23,599 bases of DNA from contig CAMOEH010000160.1 of NCBI GenBank assembly GCA_946612055.1, positions 1 through 23,599 on the forward strand. Reading direction: 5' to 3'. A program made the translations under genes and the position numbers. How positions within the stretch are numbered: the first letter of the stretch is position 1; each line of letters opens with the position of its first letter. Below, piece after piece: positions 1-9,231 of the stretch. The stretch comes from an uncultured Bacillota bacterium (GTDB lineage Bacteria > Bacillota_I > Bacilli_A > RFN20 > CAG-826). The notes beneath the pieces are model-generated. The model was not told the DNA's origin. It worked only from the letters and a program-made list of their open reading frames with translations, and did not search any database.

Positions 1-444
1 AACAAAACCATCGTCAAGAAAGGCGTCTTGAACTCGCTTTTCTATAACCGCGAAACCGCGAAGAAAGATGGTGTCACCTCCACCGGAAACGGCAGCTGGC
101 AAGGATCAAAGATTGGAACAAGCTATGCCTCAATCTACGTTAAGCCAGGAAAAGCTTCTTTCGCAGATATGATCTCTTCGATTAAAGACGGGGTTTATAT
201 CACCGAAGTCGAAGGACTTGGAACTGGTCTTAATGCCAATTCAGGCGACTTCTCTTGCCAGGCAGAAGGATTCCGCATCCGCGACGGCAAACTTGCTGAA
301 CCATTAAATCTCATCACCTTGTCTGGCAATTTATTGAAGATGCTTAATGACCTTAAGGCTTTGGATAACCGCATCAATGTCGAAGGACATGACTTAATGA
401 TTCCCGATGCCTTCATCAAATCGATGGCAATCGGCGGAGAATAA
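1..444 (+). CDS. pmbA: TldE/PmbA-family metallopeptidase-like protein, C-terminal part (5' truncated by window edge)
   Basis: The frame is open from base 1 and ends at TAA 442-444, so about 147 residues of the C-terminus are present and the start lies outside the window. The conserved TldD/TldE C-terminal pattern is visible: STGNG near the left edge, then DGVYITEVEG, NSGDFS, an A-G-F-R-I-R-D-G-K-L stretch and LITLSGNLL. In this family TldD carries the zinc site and TldE/PmbA is its partner; the pair degrades unfolded peptides and matures some ribosomally made peptides. The SGDFS and ITLSGN spacing fits the PmbA/TldE side, but with the N-terminus missing a TldD-like protein cannot be excluded. 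It runs towards the origin, opposite to its neighbours, and converges on the next gene with only 37 bases between stops. Confidence 0.82.
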   Translation, partial: NKTIVKKGVLNSLFYNRETAKKDGVTSTGNGSWQGSKIGTSYASIYVKPGKASFADMISSIKDGVYITEVEGLGTGLNANSGDFSCQAEGFRIRDGKLAEPLNLITLSGNLLKMLNDLKALDNRINVEGHDLMIPDAFIKSMAIGGE

Positions 445-470
445 AAGCCGCGTCTTCTCGACACGGCTAC
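444..470 (-). terminator. Hairpin terminator between convergent genes
   Basis: AGCCG-c-GTC (446-454) pairs with GAC-a-CGGCT (460-468) around a five-base loop, with a single mismatch. Read on the minus strand the stem is followed by TTTTATT, so it best serves the membrane-protein gene that ends at 482. On the plus strand the pmbA stop directly precedes the stem but no U-tract follows, so it would be a weak terminator for pmbA. Confidence 0.6.
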
Positions 471-481
471 AGGTTTTGAGC

Positions 482-1639
482 TTATTCTTGTTTTTCTTTC
501 GGCTCTTCAACTTCTCGCGACAATTTCCATCCCGGGTGTTCCTGGTTGACGATTTCTAATGTTTTCTCAACCAAAGCAATTTCTGCTTCAGCATCGTTTT
601 TCTCGTAATCTTTGAGAACCTTTTCTTCTTTTCCTAAAGCAAATTCGGCTTCGGTTTGGCTATCTTCGACAAAGCCAGAGATCAAGATATAAGCACGGAG
701 CGCGGACATGGATTCGAGGTTGGAGATGTATTTCTTTGCCCCGTCATCAATATCTTCGTAAACCTTTTTGGCTTTGTTGACATCCATCAAGAAAAGCAAG
801 CTTAGTTTCATGACGGTCGCTTCATGACGGAGAGAAGAAGAAATGCGGTTTTCGGTCGCGATGATGTTTTCCATCGCCACAACCGCTTCTTTATAAGAGC
901 CTTCTTTGCAAAGGCGATAAGCACCTGTGATATTCAATCTCGCGGTGAAATCGGTGATTTCTTCATAGAGGGGAAGAGGCTCGCTTTCTCTTCCTTCATA
1001 AGAAGCAAAGCTTTGATCGAGCAATTGGTTATAAGCGATTTTATTGATGGGCTTATTCGTAACAGAAAGAAGATAGCCATCCGTGATGGAATCAAGACGG
1101 AAGGGAACGATGTCATAAAGAAGGAGCATGCCGCCAATTGCTAAAACGACTTGGCAGAAAACCTGAATCCAGGCATCTCCAGGATGGCCTTCGTTAACAC
1201 GCGTTTTGGAAATGACGATGAAGATAACGCAGACGATGACTTCGATGAAGAACCCTAGAAGTGGGAACATGATATAAGCTCCCAAAGAGGATTTTTCCAC
1301 GTCTTTTGGAGCGATCTTTGTTTCGCCAGTTAAGCCATCAAAGCCCGAGAGTTTAAATTTGGTCTTTCCGCCTTTTTTAAACCACTTGAGGCCGAGGACG
1401 GTCCAAGAATAGACGGTATATTGTCCCGCTTTCGCGCCAAGCCAATGGCCAAATTCCATGATCAAGGAATTGATGAGAATGCCTGATAGCAAAGCAATAA
1501 TGACCAAGGCGACGAAATGGATGGGCAAATTATTAGCATGGGCCATCAAAACCGGTCGAACCGCCAAGAAAGCAGTCAAAAGGCCAATGGCAAACATGCC
1601 CACGTATACCAGGAATATAGCAAAGTCGTTTTTCTTCAT
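482..1639 (-). CDS. Integral membrane protein resembling M50 (site-2) protease with degenerate HExxH, plus C-terminal helical region
   Basis: This is a 385-residue protein from the ATG at 1639, preceded by GAGG eight bases upstream. A TTG 60 bases further out is in frame but lacks that support. Hydrophobic segments lie near residues 7-30, 41-61, 119-144 and 158-176. Residues 61-65 read MEFGH where site-2 proteases have HExxH, and the following text (W-L-G-A-K-A-G-Q-Y) matches the usual continuation. Residues 176-188, ending TDG, resemble the second metal motif (N/D..P....DG). The first zinc-binding His is therefore Met, so proteolysis is doubtful. From about residue 215 to the end the protein looks soluble, alpha-helical and TPR-like. 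No ligand or function is assigned. Its leader has inverted repeats and it is probably transcribed alone. A polytopic protein with only chance resemblance to M50 remains possible. Confidence 0.6.
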   Translation of the reverse strand: MKKNDFAIFLVYVGMFAIGLLTAFLAVRPVLMAHANNLPIHFVALVIIALLSGILINSLIMEFGHWLGAKAGQYTVYSWTVLGLKWFKKGGKTKFKLSGFDGLTGETKIAPKDVEKSSLGAYIMFPLLGFFIEVIVCVIFIVISKTRVNEGHPGDAWIQVFCQVVLAIGGMLLLYDIVPFRLDSITDGYLLSVTNKPINKIAYNQLLDQSFASYEGRESEPLPLYEEITDFTARLNITGAYRLCKEGSYKEAVVAMENIIATENRISSSLRHEATVMKLSLLFLMDVNKAKKVYEDIDDGAKKYISNLESMSALRAYILISGFVEDSQTEAEFALGKEEKVLKDYEKNDAEAEIALVEKTLEIVNQEHPGWKLSREVEEPKEKQE

Positions 1640-1752
1640 GACGATATCCTCTTTTCCTAAGCGATTGGCAAGCCAATCCGATGTGTACTGCTCTCGCAAG
1701 GGAGAAGGGAGGAAGGAAACAAGGTTTCCCTTGTCGCGGTGATTATTATAAA
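1640..1752 (-). promoter_or_regulatory. Promoter and structured 5' leader of the M50-like gene
   Basis: A TATAAT -10 box lies at 1745-1750 (minus strand); no good -35 is visible. A start near 1738 would give a leader of about 100 nt. It contains ACAAGG-GAAA-CCTTGT (1719-1734), a six-pair stem with a GNRA-type loop. An alternative stem GGAAAC-CTT-GTTTCC shares bases with the first. Further down is a perfect palindrome, GATTGGC-TT-GCCAATC on the minus strand (1663-1678). Function is unknown; an operator or attenuator is inferred from layout only. Confidence 0.4.
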
Positions 1753-1797
1753 CGAAAAGCAGAAGAATACATTACCGTTTTTTCTTTTAAGCGGCTT

Positions 1798-2364
1798 TTA
1801 TACGCTTTGGTTTCTTTCTTCCATTTTGCAAACTTTAAAAACGGAAGGAAGGATTTGCTTGATGGCCCTTTCGGCAAAGCGGCCCATTTTCTTTGAAAAT
1901 GCTTCTGGGGTTAAGGAATGATCGATAAAGCAAAAGCCGAATTCGTCAGAAAGCAAATGGGAGAATCTTCTTGCAGCGTTGCGGCAACTTTCTTTTCGTA
2001 AGCCGAGGTTTTTATCGTTAGCAAACAAATTAAATAATTTGGCGTTTAGCCTGCCAAAGATAAAATCATCGGTCAAATCTCTTGCGGCCGAATTATAGGT
2101 TGACCTTAGGAAAGAGAAATTGTCACGGACATAGCGGATGACGGACATGACGGCTTTTTTAACGTCCGGCGCATTTTCCAAAGCCGAGAGATCTTCCACC
2201 AAAAAGATGGCAGCGATCAAATCGTAAATATCTTGATAATGATAGTAAAAAGTCTGCCTATGGCAATGGCACTTCTCGCATAAAGCGGTGACGTTGATCT
2301 CTTCCAAAGGAAGTGTGCGCATCATCTCGCGCAAAGCAACTTTGAATTTGGCTTCGGTAATCAT
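1798..2364 (-). CDS. TetR/AcrR-family transcriptional regulator
   Basis: This 188-residue protein has the typical TetR N-terminal DNA-binding domain: residues 4-20 form the first helix, and a helix-turn-helix follows at about 23-45 with the signature Q-T-F-Y-Y-H-Y-Q-D. The C-terminal three quarters, which would bind ligand and dimerise, is all-helical and gives no clue to the inducer. The start ATG overlaps the psuG stop as ATGA (2361-2364), so translation is probably coupled and this is the last gene of the ABC transporter/P-type ATPase/psuG unit. TetR proteins often repress their own operon, and that is the likely role here. No operator could be recognised near 8700. A short member (188 aa) is within the family range. 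Confidence 0.8.
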   Translation of the reverse strand: MITEAKFKVALREMMRTLPLEEINVTALCEKCHCHRQTFYYHYQDIYDLIAAIFLVEDLSALENAPDVKKAVMSVIRYVRDNFSFLRSTYNSAARDLTDDFIFGRLNAKLFNLFANDKNLGLRKESCRNAARRFSHLLSDEFGFCFIDHSLTPEAFSKKMGRFAERAIKQILPSVFKVCKMEERNQSV

Positions 2365-3275
2365 GCTTCCTTCTTTCTAAGATGCGAATATTCTTTGGCT
2401 ATCTTGGCTCCAAGAACCGCGTTATTGATGACAAGTTCGATGTTGGAATCAAGCGATTTTCCTCCGCTTAATTCCACGATCCTTTTTAGCAAGAATGGGG
2501 TCGATTCTTTCCCAGAAATTCCGGCCTCTTCTGCTTCTTTAACAGCCTGGTCCACAATCGAATCGATATAGGAATGAGGCAAAGCATATTCTTCTGGGAT
2601 TGGGTTGGAAATCAAAATTCCACCGCTTAAACCCAAATCTTTTTTGGCTGCGATAATCTCCGCCGCTTCCTTTGGGGTTTCGAAAACGGCATCCACAGGG
2701 CCGTTAGAAGAAACGGAATAGAAATTGGCAAAAGTTTTGGCTTTGTTGGATAAAACGGTAACCCCTTCGGTTTCAAGATATTCCAAAGTCTTGGGGATAT
2801 CCAAAATCGCTTTGGCTCCTGAGCAAACAACAGTAACAGGGCATTCGCCTAATTCTTTCAAATCTCGGCTCACGTCCCAGCTCTTTTCCGCGCCACGATG
2901 AACGCCACCGATTCCGCCAGTAACAAAGATTGGTATTCCTGCTTTAGCAGCAATAAGCATCGTTGCAGAAACTGTTGTCGCTCCCCAAAGCTTCTTCGCA
3001 ATGACAATAGGAAGATCGCGTTTAGAAACTTTCGCGATTCCTTTCTTTTTGCCAAAGGCTTCGATTTCATCTTGATCCATTCCAACGACGATTTCCCCTT
3101 CGATGATGCCGATGGTGGCGGGAATAGCGCCATTATCGCGAATGGCTTTTTCTACTTTAAGAGCGGTCTCGACGTTACGAGGATAGGGCATGCCGTGGGA
3201 AATGATCGTTGATTCTAATGCGACAACCGGCTTCCCTTCTTCTAACGCTTTCTGAACTTCTTCTTTAATTTTCAT
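2361..3275 (-). CDS. psuG: Pseudouridine-5'-phosphate glycosidase
   Basis: PsuG cleaves pseudouridine 5'-phosphate reversibly to uracil and ribose 5-phosphate in the cytoplasm, the second step of pseudouridine catabolism. The 304-residue length is normal. The active-site residues known from E. coli PsuG line up with a constant offset of 11: His126 (in GGIGGVHRG), Asp138, imine-forming Lys155 (in CSGAKAILDI) and Asn278 (in SNIELVINNA). Glu21 in ALESTIISHG is also typical. No psuK kinase gene is adjacent, so the substrate must come from a kinase elsewhere or from outside. Its ATG overlaps the end of the P-type ATPase gene by 11 bases, and its stop overlaps the tetR start. Assignment is firm; the physiological reason for the partnership with transport genes is unknown. 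Confidence 0.95.
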   Translation of the reverse strand: MKIKEEVQKALEEGKPVVALESTIISHGMPYPRNVETALKVEKAIRDNGAIPATIGIIEGEIVVGMDQDEIEAFGKKKGIAKVSKRDLPIVIAKKLWGATTVSATMLIAAKAGIPIFVTGGIGGVHRGAEKSWDVSRDLKELGECPVTVVCSGAKAILDIPKTLEYLETEGVTVLSNKAKTFANFYSVSSNGPVDAVFETPKEAAEIIAAKKDLGLSGGILISNPIPEEYALPHSYIDSIVDQAVKEAEEAGISGKESTPFLLKRIVELSGGKSLDSNIELVINNAVLGAKIAKEYSHLRKKEA

Positions 3276-5763
3276 AATCGGTTTTCCCTTCTTTTTCTTT
3301 GAATAATTTGCCCATCAAAAGGTAGACGGCAGCATAAACGGCCGAGCATCCCAAGATGATAAATAAGATGGTCAAATAGAATTTTGGATTTTGTCCATCC
3401 CAATAAATGTGGATAAGTTTTCCTTGGGCGAATTCTTCTTTTCCTGGCAATGGACCGCGGAAGAAATAATCCAAGACGAAGATAGCAATGGCAAATAAGC
3501 TCATGCCCCCGAAAACGAATGCACGGTAGCGCGTAAATGGCCAGCAAACGCGGAATAAAACCACAAAGGAGAAAATGGAGAACGTCATCACCGAAACCCA
3601 CCTTACCGTAGCCGAAGGTTCGGGACTAGAAGCGAAGAAGGAAGGATTGATCAAGTAAATGATAAAGGGAACCATCGCGGCAATAATCTCGACGATTCCC
3701 GCCGGAACCGCTTTATAGATGATGTTGCCAATAAAGGATCCTTTTAATCGATCGTTAGATGGCTGTAACGCCAAGAAGAAAGCAGCCATACCAATAGAGC
3801 AAACTTCCCAAATCAATAGATTCGCGGTCGTGTAAGGATAGGGTGAAGAACCCATATAAGTGGATATGGTGAATATCAAGGTAACGGTAATTGCGAAGAT
3901 CGTTTTGGACAAAAACAAAGAACACGTGCGTTGCAAATTGTTGATAACGCGTCTTCCTTGAGCAACGACATCGGGCAAACGGGAGAAATCAGAATCTAAC
4001 GCCACAAGGTGGCTAACTGATCTTGCCGCTTCTGATCCAGAAGCCATTGCAATCGAACAGTCAGCAACTTTCAAAGCAAGGATATCGTTAACCCCATCTC
4101 CAGTCATCGCGACTTTATGCCCAGCGGCTTTATAAGCATTAACAAGCACCGCTTTTTGTTCTGGGGAAACGCGGCCGAAAATGCTGTATTGCATTGCTAG
4201 CTTTGCCGTTTCTTCCAAGCTGACACCTTCCAAAGAAATGTATTTATCAGCGTTAGGAACCCCTACTCTTTTCGCGATTTCGGATACCGTAATCGGATTA
4301 TCGCCAGAAATCACGCGCACCATGACGCCGTTATCAACAAACCAGGCGATATTCTTAGCGGCGTCTTCTTTGATGTGATCGCTTAACACGATTAAGCCCA
4401 TGATTTCCGAATCGCGAGGAACATAATCGTTCTCAATCGGTTTTTTGCTTCGAGAAAGGACGACGCAGCGATATCCTAGCCGCGCATATTCATTGATTTT
4501 CGCCTCAATGTTCAAATCTTTCTTCGCTCTTATGAATTCATAAGCCCCTAGGATGAAGGTTCCTTTGCCCTGAAGAGTGATTGCTGAAAGTTTGTTCTCG
4601 GAATCAAAAGGCAAGGCATGCAACAAAACATCGGAAGACGATGCACCGAATTTGGCTCTCAAAGCACGCGCAGTCGCATTGTTATCGTGCGTATAAGCCA
4701 AAAGGGAGCTCACCGCTTGATGGATGTCGCTTTCGGTGTAATTGCCAAAAGGCACAACGCGATGAACCATCATGGATCCATCCGTCAAAGTGCCCGTTTT
4801 GTCTAGGCATAGCACATCAACGCGGGCCAACATTTCAATGCAATAAAGTTGCTGAACAAGCATTCTTTTTCTTGCTAAAGCAATGACGCCCACGGCCAAA
4901 GATACGCTCGTAAGTAAGAACATCCCGGTTGGGATCATAGCAACCATCGAACCCGACATGGATCCAACGAAATCATGGAACGATTTGGCAGGGAGTCCAA
5001 GATGCGGACCAATGATTTGATTCAAAGTCATGATAACGCCGAAGATGACGGCAATGATCCCGCAAACAAGGGTAATGCCATTAACGGATCGTTTGATTTC
5101 GGATTTCGGGCGAGAGAATTCGCCGGCTTTTTCTTGAAGAGTTTCAGCGTAATTGGCGTGCCCTACTTTGCTAACGCGAATCCGAGCTTCGCCTTTGGTT
5201 AGATAAGTGCCCGATAACAAAGTATCGCCAGGAACTTTTTTGATGGGGTTAGATTCGCCACTAAGTAAAGATTCGTCTACGGAGCAATGCCCTAAAACAA
5301 GGACCCCGTCCGCGCAAATTTGATCGCCAGAGGCGAGATAAAGAATGTCATCCAAAACAACTTCCGAGGTTGGGATCGTTACGATTTCACCATCACGGAC
5401 CACTTTGGCTTTTGGATCGGTAATCACACGAAGCTTATCAACAAGTCGTCTCGCGTGGATGTCTTGAAGAAGACCAATGATCATGTTGCTGACGGAAACA
5501 CCCATGAAGAAATAAGAGGCAAGCGTCTTAATCTTCGCGATCAGCATCAAGATAAAAACAGCAAATAGAAGGATGTTGAGGAAATTGAAAATGTTATCGA
5601 TGAGGATTCGAAAATAGGATTTGGTCACCTGTTTCTTTTTCTTGTTGGTAAGACCTTCTTTTTGTCTTTGCTCTACCAAAGAAGCGGATAAGCCAACGTT
5701 AGGATCAGAATCAAAACGTTCAGCCGAGGAAATGAGTTCTTCAATCTTTTTGCTTTTAATCAC
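3265..5763 (-). CDS. Cation-translocating P-type ATPase, CtpE-like
   Basis: An 832-residue membrane pump. The order is actuator domain with SGES at 168-171 (TGES in most relatives), membrane motif IPTG at 277-280, phosphorylation site DKTGTLTD with Asp321, then hinge TGDGVND at 554-560, and six hydrophobic segments in the C-terminal third. The stretch from IPTG through LTSVSLAVG to LARVDVLCLDKTG is characteristic of the CtpE/Exp7 group, whose mycobacterial member has been linked to calcium uptake; transport of Ca2+ here is inference. The KGAPE-type nucleotide motif is replaced by LGAYE, as far as I recall usual in that group. The start is GTG at 5763, one base after the ABC gene stop, with AAGGAG seven bases upstream inside the preceding gene. 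It is the second gene of a four-gene unit. Confidence 0.88.
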   Translation of the reverse strand: MIKSKKIEELISSAERFDSDPNVGLSASLVEQRQKEGLTNKKKKQVTKSYFRILIDNIFNFLNILLFAVFILMLIAKIKTLASYFFMGVSVSNMIIGLLQDIHARRLVDKLRVITDPKAKVVRDGEIVTIPTSEVVLDDILYLASGDQICADGVLVLGHCSVDESLLSGESNPIKKVPGDTLLSGTYLTKGEARIRVSKVGHANYAETLQEKAGEFSRPKSEIKRSVNGITLVCGIIAVIFGVIMTLNQIIGPHLGLPAKSFHDFVGSMSGSMVAMIPTGMFLLTSVSLAVGVIALARKRMLVQQLYCIEMLARVDVLCLDKTGTLTDGSMMVHRVVPFGNYTESDIHQAVSSLLAYTHDNNATARALRAKFGASSSDVLLHALPFDSENKLSAITLQGKGTFILGAYEFIRAKKDLNIEAKINEYARLGYRCVVLSRSKKPIENDYVPRDSEIMGLIVLSDHIKEDAAKNIAWFVDNGVMVRVISGDNPITVSEIAKRVGVPNADKYISLEGVSLEETAKLAMQYSIFGRVSPEQKAVLVNAYKAAGHKVAMTGDGVNDILALKVADCSIAMASGSEAARSVSHLVALDSDFSRLPDVVAQGRRVINNLQRTCSLFLSKTIFAITVTLIFTISTYMGSSPYPYTTANLLIWEVCSIGMAAFFLALQPSNDRLKGSFIGNIIYKAVPAGIVEIIAAMVPFIIYLINPSFFASSPEPSATVRWVSVMTFSIFSFVVLFRVCWPFTRYRAFVFGGMSLFAIAIFVLDYFFRGPLPGKEEFAQGKLIHIYWDGQNPKFYLTILFIILGCSAVYAAVYLLMGKLFKEKEGKTDYEN

Positions 5764-5764
5764 T

Positions 5765-8680
5765 TCACTCGCTCCTTAAGCAAACAACGGGGTCTTTTCT
5801 TGCCGCGACACGAGAAGGAATAAGACCGCTAAGGAAAGCAAGAAGGATGGAAATGCCAATAAGAAGGAGGGCGTGCCATGGATTTAATTGAGCAATATGC
5901 TCAAGATGATTTCCTGGGAATTGATGATCCAAAATAGCGTTGATCGGGAAGCAGGCAACGATGGTAAAGACGATGCCAATAAGTCCTGCAACAAAGCCGA
6001 CAATAACGCATTCGGCTTCAAACAAACGCCCAACGTCTTTTTTCCTGGCTCCGCAGGCACGGAGAACCCCAATTTCTTTTGTTCTCTCGATAACGGATAT
6101 GTAGGTAATAATCGCAGTCATGACCGAAGAAACAACGAGGGAGATTGAAGCAAAGACGATAAGCACGGCCGAAATGACTTTGATCATCGTTCCTAAGGAT
6201 CCCGTGAAATCATTCATGATGTCGCTATAAAGGATTTGCTCACTGTCGGTTTTGCCTTCATTCCAAGCATCAAGATATGCACGTAACGCATCTTTTGTCG
6301 TAAGGGATTCTGGGAAAATGAGAATAGACGTGATGAGAGAATACGAATTGTAATAGGCGATAAAGCCCATGACATTGATATCCGAATCGGGAGAGAAAAA
6401 GTCGGTTGTAAACAAAGCTTGCCCAATCGCGGCAGCGTCTCCTGCAGCATAATCGGTTTCAATATCTGCGCCAAAAGATCGGCATAAGCCTAAATATGCA
6501 GACGGGCTAGTCGAATAAGCGTAGGAAGAACGGGTATCATCATAACCAATCGCCGAGAAGAAACGGAACACCCCGCCCAAAGAGGTGGACAAAGAAGAAG
6601 CCATGGATGCGGCATCTTCGCTAGATTCTTCAAAACTCCCATAGGTAGCAACCAAGGTTTCAAGAATCGATTTCAAACGGAGCAAGCCATCTTGATCGGG
6701 GTCATAGACACCCGGCTGGCCTTCGATTTCTACACGGGGGAGAACCCAGTCATTTTGCTGATAAGTCGCAAGCTGCTTCGTTAATGGATTTTCTTGGTCT
6801 TTTGCCATGATGTCCTTCAATTCAGGAACATAGGCCAAAGAAGCGGGCATCAATTGAATGTAAGAGTCTTTCGTTGGGCGAAGCACGCCGACGATTTTGC
6901 ATTCAATGGGTTTATATTTTTCATCGTTAGAATAAACCTGGCGGTAAGTTGGAGCTTGGATGGCTTTGATTTCGTGGGTAGAAGCATCGCCAGTCAAAGA
7001 CACTTCTTTTGTATCCTCATTATAGGTAGCCCGGACATTAGTCCAGCATTCAGCATCTAAGGTATGCCATTCAGCATTTTCCAAATCGAAATAATTGCTG
7101 TTGGTATAGGCTTTATAAAGTTTGTAGGAACTATCTCCTTCCCCTTCATAAAGAATGTCGGAGAACGAGATTGTGTTGTCATTTTTCAAAACATCGGCAT
7201 TCGCGCTTGAAGGATAAAATCCCAAGCGTTTCATGGTCGAGAAATCGATGCGGTTATATTTATCAACGATTAAAGCAAGCTCATCTGGCTTCGTGGGGAA
7301 ACGTCCTTCAATCGTGTCATAAAGCGTAGCCAATTTATCTTCTTGGCCATAAAGTTCATGAATGATGGTTGCCGGCAGGCCCGTAACTGAAGAAATCGCA
7401 TTGCCAACAACACCAGCCGAAGCGTACTGATTCACGTAAATCGGGTTAGACGTGCTGCTATTTAAGCCATCTTCCGTCAAGAAATGGAAATCCAAATTTA
7501 GACGGTTATACATGATGGACATCGCTGACCCGTAAGCAGGGCATTTCGGATCATCTAAGATACGATTTAGATATTCAAAATATTCCGCGTTGTAATCGTT
7601 TTTGTGAGAAACGTAATACTGGGTGTTCGGGTTATAGACTTTGACTTCCTTTTCCTTGGGGAATTCTTCTTCCTCAACCGTTGCTCCCATAATGGCTCGA
7701 TAACTTGTTGGGGTGATCGAGATCGGAACAGAGGAGGCAATCGAAGCTTCGACTTTGTTGATGTAGATGCTAAATCCATTGGAAGTAGCCAAAACAAGGG
7801 CAACGCCGATGATGCCAAAAGAGCAAGCCACGGCCGTTAAGACCGTGCGCCCCTTCTTCGTCAAAACGTTATTGAAAGAAGATTTCAACGCTGCAAAAAA
7901 GGACATGGATGTCTTTTTGTTGATCTGTTTGGCTTCTTCGCCGTTTTCTTTGGGCAAAAGAGGATCGGAATCCATATCGATTTCGCCGTCTTTCATCGTG
8001 ATGATGCGGTCGGCATATTGATTAGCAAGTTCGCGGTTATGGGTAACCATGATGACGCAACGATCTTTGCCCACCTCTTTGATCAAATCCATGACTTGAA
8101 CTGAGGTTACAGAATCTAAAGCGCCTGTTGGTTCGTCGGCCAAAATGATGTCGGGGTCATTAATTAAGGCTCTTGCAATCGCGACGCGCTGCATTTGGCC
8201 ACCAGAGAGTTGATTCGGCTTTTTCTTTGCATATTCAGAAAGGCCAACTCTTTCAAGAACCTGCAACGCCTTCGCGTTTCTTTCTTTTGGGGAAACGCCA
8301 GCAAGCTGAAGAGAAACTTCAACGTTTTGTTCAACCGTAAAATGAGGAATCAAATTATAGGATTGGAAAACGAAACCAACCCTTTTGTTACGATAGGCAT
8401 CCCATTCAGGATCAGTGAAGCCTTTCGTCGATTTGCCGTCGATTAAAAGGTCGCCTTCCGTGTAATGGTCTAATCCCCCGATAATGTTCAAAAGGGTCGT
8501 TTTTCCAGATCCGGAAGCACCCAAAATCGCGACAAATCCTTTTTTGGGAAAGCAAAGAGAAAGGTCTTTAATCGCGGTAAAAGGCTTCTTATCAACGTAA
8601 TAATCCTTCTTGATGTGTCGAAGTTCTAAGGAAATTTCCTTCTCCACGTTATTTTCGGGTTTGCTAGCTTCTTTTTTCAT
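5765..8680 (-). CDS. ABC transporter, ATPase fused to FtsX-type permease (MacB-like architecture)
   Basis: One 971-residue chain carries both halves of the transporter. The N-terminal ATPase has Walker [10 protein letters not shown] (54-62), Q-loop near 106, signature [15 protein letters not shown] (158-172), Walker [10 protein letters not shown] (178-186) and the switch His at about 214. A transmembrane segment follows at about 279-302, then some 530 residues predicted outside the membrane, then three segments at about 834-860, 890-912 and 936-955, with the FtsX pattern [12 protein letters not shown]. This is the mechanotransducing type VII fold order: a dimer works on extracytoplasmic substrates such as lipoproteins or peptides rather than importing solutes. 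Substrate unknown. It is the first gene of the ABC/P-type ATPase/psuG/tetR unit. No Shine-Dalgarno precedes its ATG. Confidence 0.9.
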   Translation of the reverse strand: MKKEASKPENNVEKEISLELRHIKKDYYVDKKPFTAIKDLSLCFPKKGFVAILGASGSGKTTLLNIIGGLDHYTEGDLLIDGKSTKGFTDPEWDAYRNKRVGFVFQSYNLIPHFTVEQNVEVSLQLAGVSPKERNAKALQVLERVGLSEYAKKKPNQLSGGQMQRVAIARALINDPDIILADEPTGALDSVTSVQVMDLIKEVGKDRCVIMVTHNRELANQYADRIITMKDGEIDMDSDPLLPKENGEEAKQINKKTSMSFFAALKSSFNNVLTKKGRTVLTAVACSFGIIGVALVLATSNGFSIYINKVEASIASSVPISITPTSYRAIMGATVEEEEFPKEKEVKVYNPNTQYYVSHKNDYNAEYFEYLNRILDDPKCPAYGSAMSIMYNRLNLDFHFLTEDGLNSSTSNPIYVNQYASAGVVGNAISSVTGLPATIIHELYGQEDKLATLYDTIEGRFPTKPDELALIVDKYNRIDFSTMKRLGFYPSSANADVLKNDNTISFSDILYEGEGDSSYKLYKAYTNSNYFDLENAEWHTLDAECWTNVRATYNEDTKEVSLTGDASTHEIKAIQAPTYRQVYSNDEKYKPIECKIVGVLRPTKDSYIQLMPASLAYVPELKDIMAKDQENPLTKQLATYQQNDWVLPRVEIEGQPGVYDPDQDGLLRLKSILETLVATYGSFEESSEDAASMASSLSTSLGGVFRFFSAIGYDDTRSSYAYSTSPSAYLGLCRSFGADIETDYAAGDAAAIGQALFTTDFFSPDSDINVMGFIAYYNSYSLITSILIFPESLTTKDALRAYLDAWNEGKTDSEQILYSDIMNDFTGSLGTMIKVISAVLIVFASISLVVSSVMTAIITYISVIERTKEIGVLRACGARKKDVGRLFEAECVIVGFVAGLIGIVFTIVACFPINAILDHQFPGNHLEHIAQLNPWHALLLIGISILLAFLSGLIPSRVAARKDPVVCLRSE

Positions 8681-8707
8681 AAATGCCGCGGATTAATATA
8701 ACATATT
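8681..8707 (-). promoter_or_regulatory. Possible promoter close to the ABC transporter start
   Basis: A TATATT element at 8695-8700 (minus strand) lies 14 bases before the ATG at 8680; initiation near 8688 would leave a leader of only about eight bases, and no purine-rich ribosome site is present. The -35 side (ATTGCA at a 17-base spacing) is weak. I see nothing else in the 90 bases between tadA and this gene except an A/T-only inverted repeat. Confidence 0.35.
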
Positions 8708-8770
8708 AAGCGGCTGCTGCAATCGAAGAAAACAAACCTTTTTTATACAAAGTCAAAAAAGTATCGATGA

Positions 8771-9217
8771 TTACTTTCTTTGTAATGCAAAGAAATCTTT
8801 AAGTATCTTGGCGCACGCCTCTTCTTTTACATGACGATAAACAAGAGGACCTTTCGTGCTTGGTTCATCAAAAACATGATAATGGCCAACGATGGCCCCC
8901 ATCGATGGATCGTCAGCTCCGTAATATAAAGAGGAGACACGTGACTGCAAAATCGCGCCAGCACACATTAGGCAAGGTTCTAATGTCACATACAAAGAAC
9001 AGCCACTTAAATCCCATGTCCCGAGCTTTTTCGCGGCCATTTTTAATGCGTTGATTTCGGCGTGGCCAGAAATCGCTTGATCTTTCTCTCGGGTATTATG
9101 GGCAGAAGAAAGAAGAACGCCATCTTTGATAACGCAGGCTCCGACAGGAACTTCCCCTTCTTCTTTTGCTAACTCGGCTTCTTTAAGCGCGAGCTCCATC
9201 CATTTTTCGTTATCCAT
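8771..9217 (-). CDS. tadA: tRNA-specific adenosine deaminase TadA
   Basis: TadA converts adenosine 34 to inosine in the anticodon of tRNA-Arg(ACG), an essential wobble modification. With the start at ATG 9217 the protein has 148 residues, a usual length. The zinc/catalytic motif is complete: His52-Ala-Glu54 (GHAEINAL) and Pro81-Cys82-x-x-Cys85 (EPCLMCAGA). A longer frame to 9241 exists, but it would begin inside the SRP RNA terminator and adds residues not found in TadA, so I chose the inner ATG. No Shine-Dalgarno is visible; a TATGAT element at 9225-9230 lies seven bases before the ATG, which would make the mRNA leaderless. In Bacillus tadA also neighbours the SRP RNA gene, followed by dnaX; here dnaX is absent and an ABC transporter follows. 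Confidence 0.95.
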   Translation of the reverse strand: MDNEKWMELALKEAELAKEEGEVPVGACVIKDGVLLSSAHNTREKDQAISGHAEINALKMAAKKLGTWDLSGCSLYVTLEPCLMCAGAILQSRVSSLYYGADDPSMGAIVGHYHVFDEPSTKGPLVYRHVKEEACAKILKDFFALQRK

Positions 9218-9231
9218 GCTATTCATCATAA

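Noticed and set aside
1640..1699. Upstream TTG start for the M50-like membrane protein (20 extra residues)
   Set aside because: The inner ATG at 1639 has GAGG at good spacing and starts just before the first membrane segment; the extension would cover the palindrome at 1663-1678.
3409..3417. Perfect DnaA box (TTATCCACA on the minus strand) inside the P-type ATPase gene
   Set aside because: Isolated, in coding sequence (reading L-I-H-I), with no neighbouring boxes; one such nine-mer is expected by chance.
8712..8765. CTTTTTT...AAAAAAG inverted repeat between tadA and the ABC gene as a terminator
   Set aside because: Only A-T pairs and no GC core followed by a U-tract, so it is unlikely to stop transcription.
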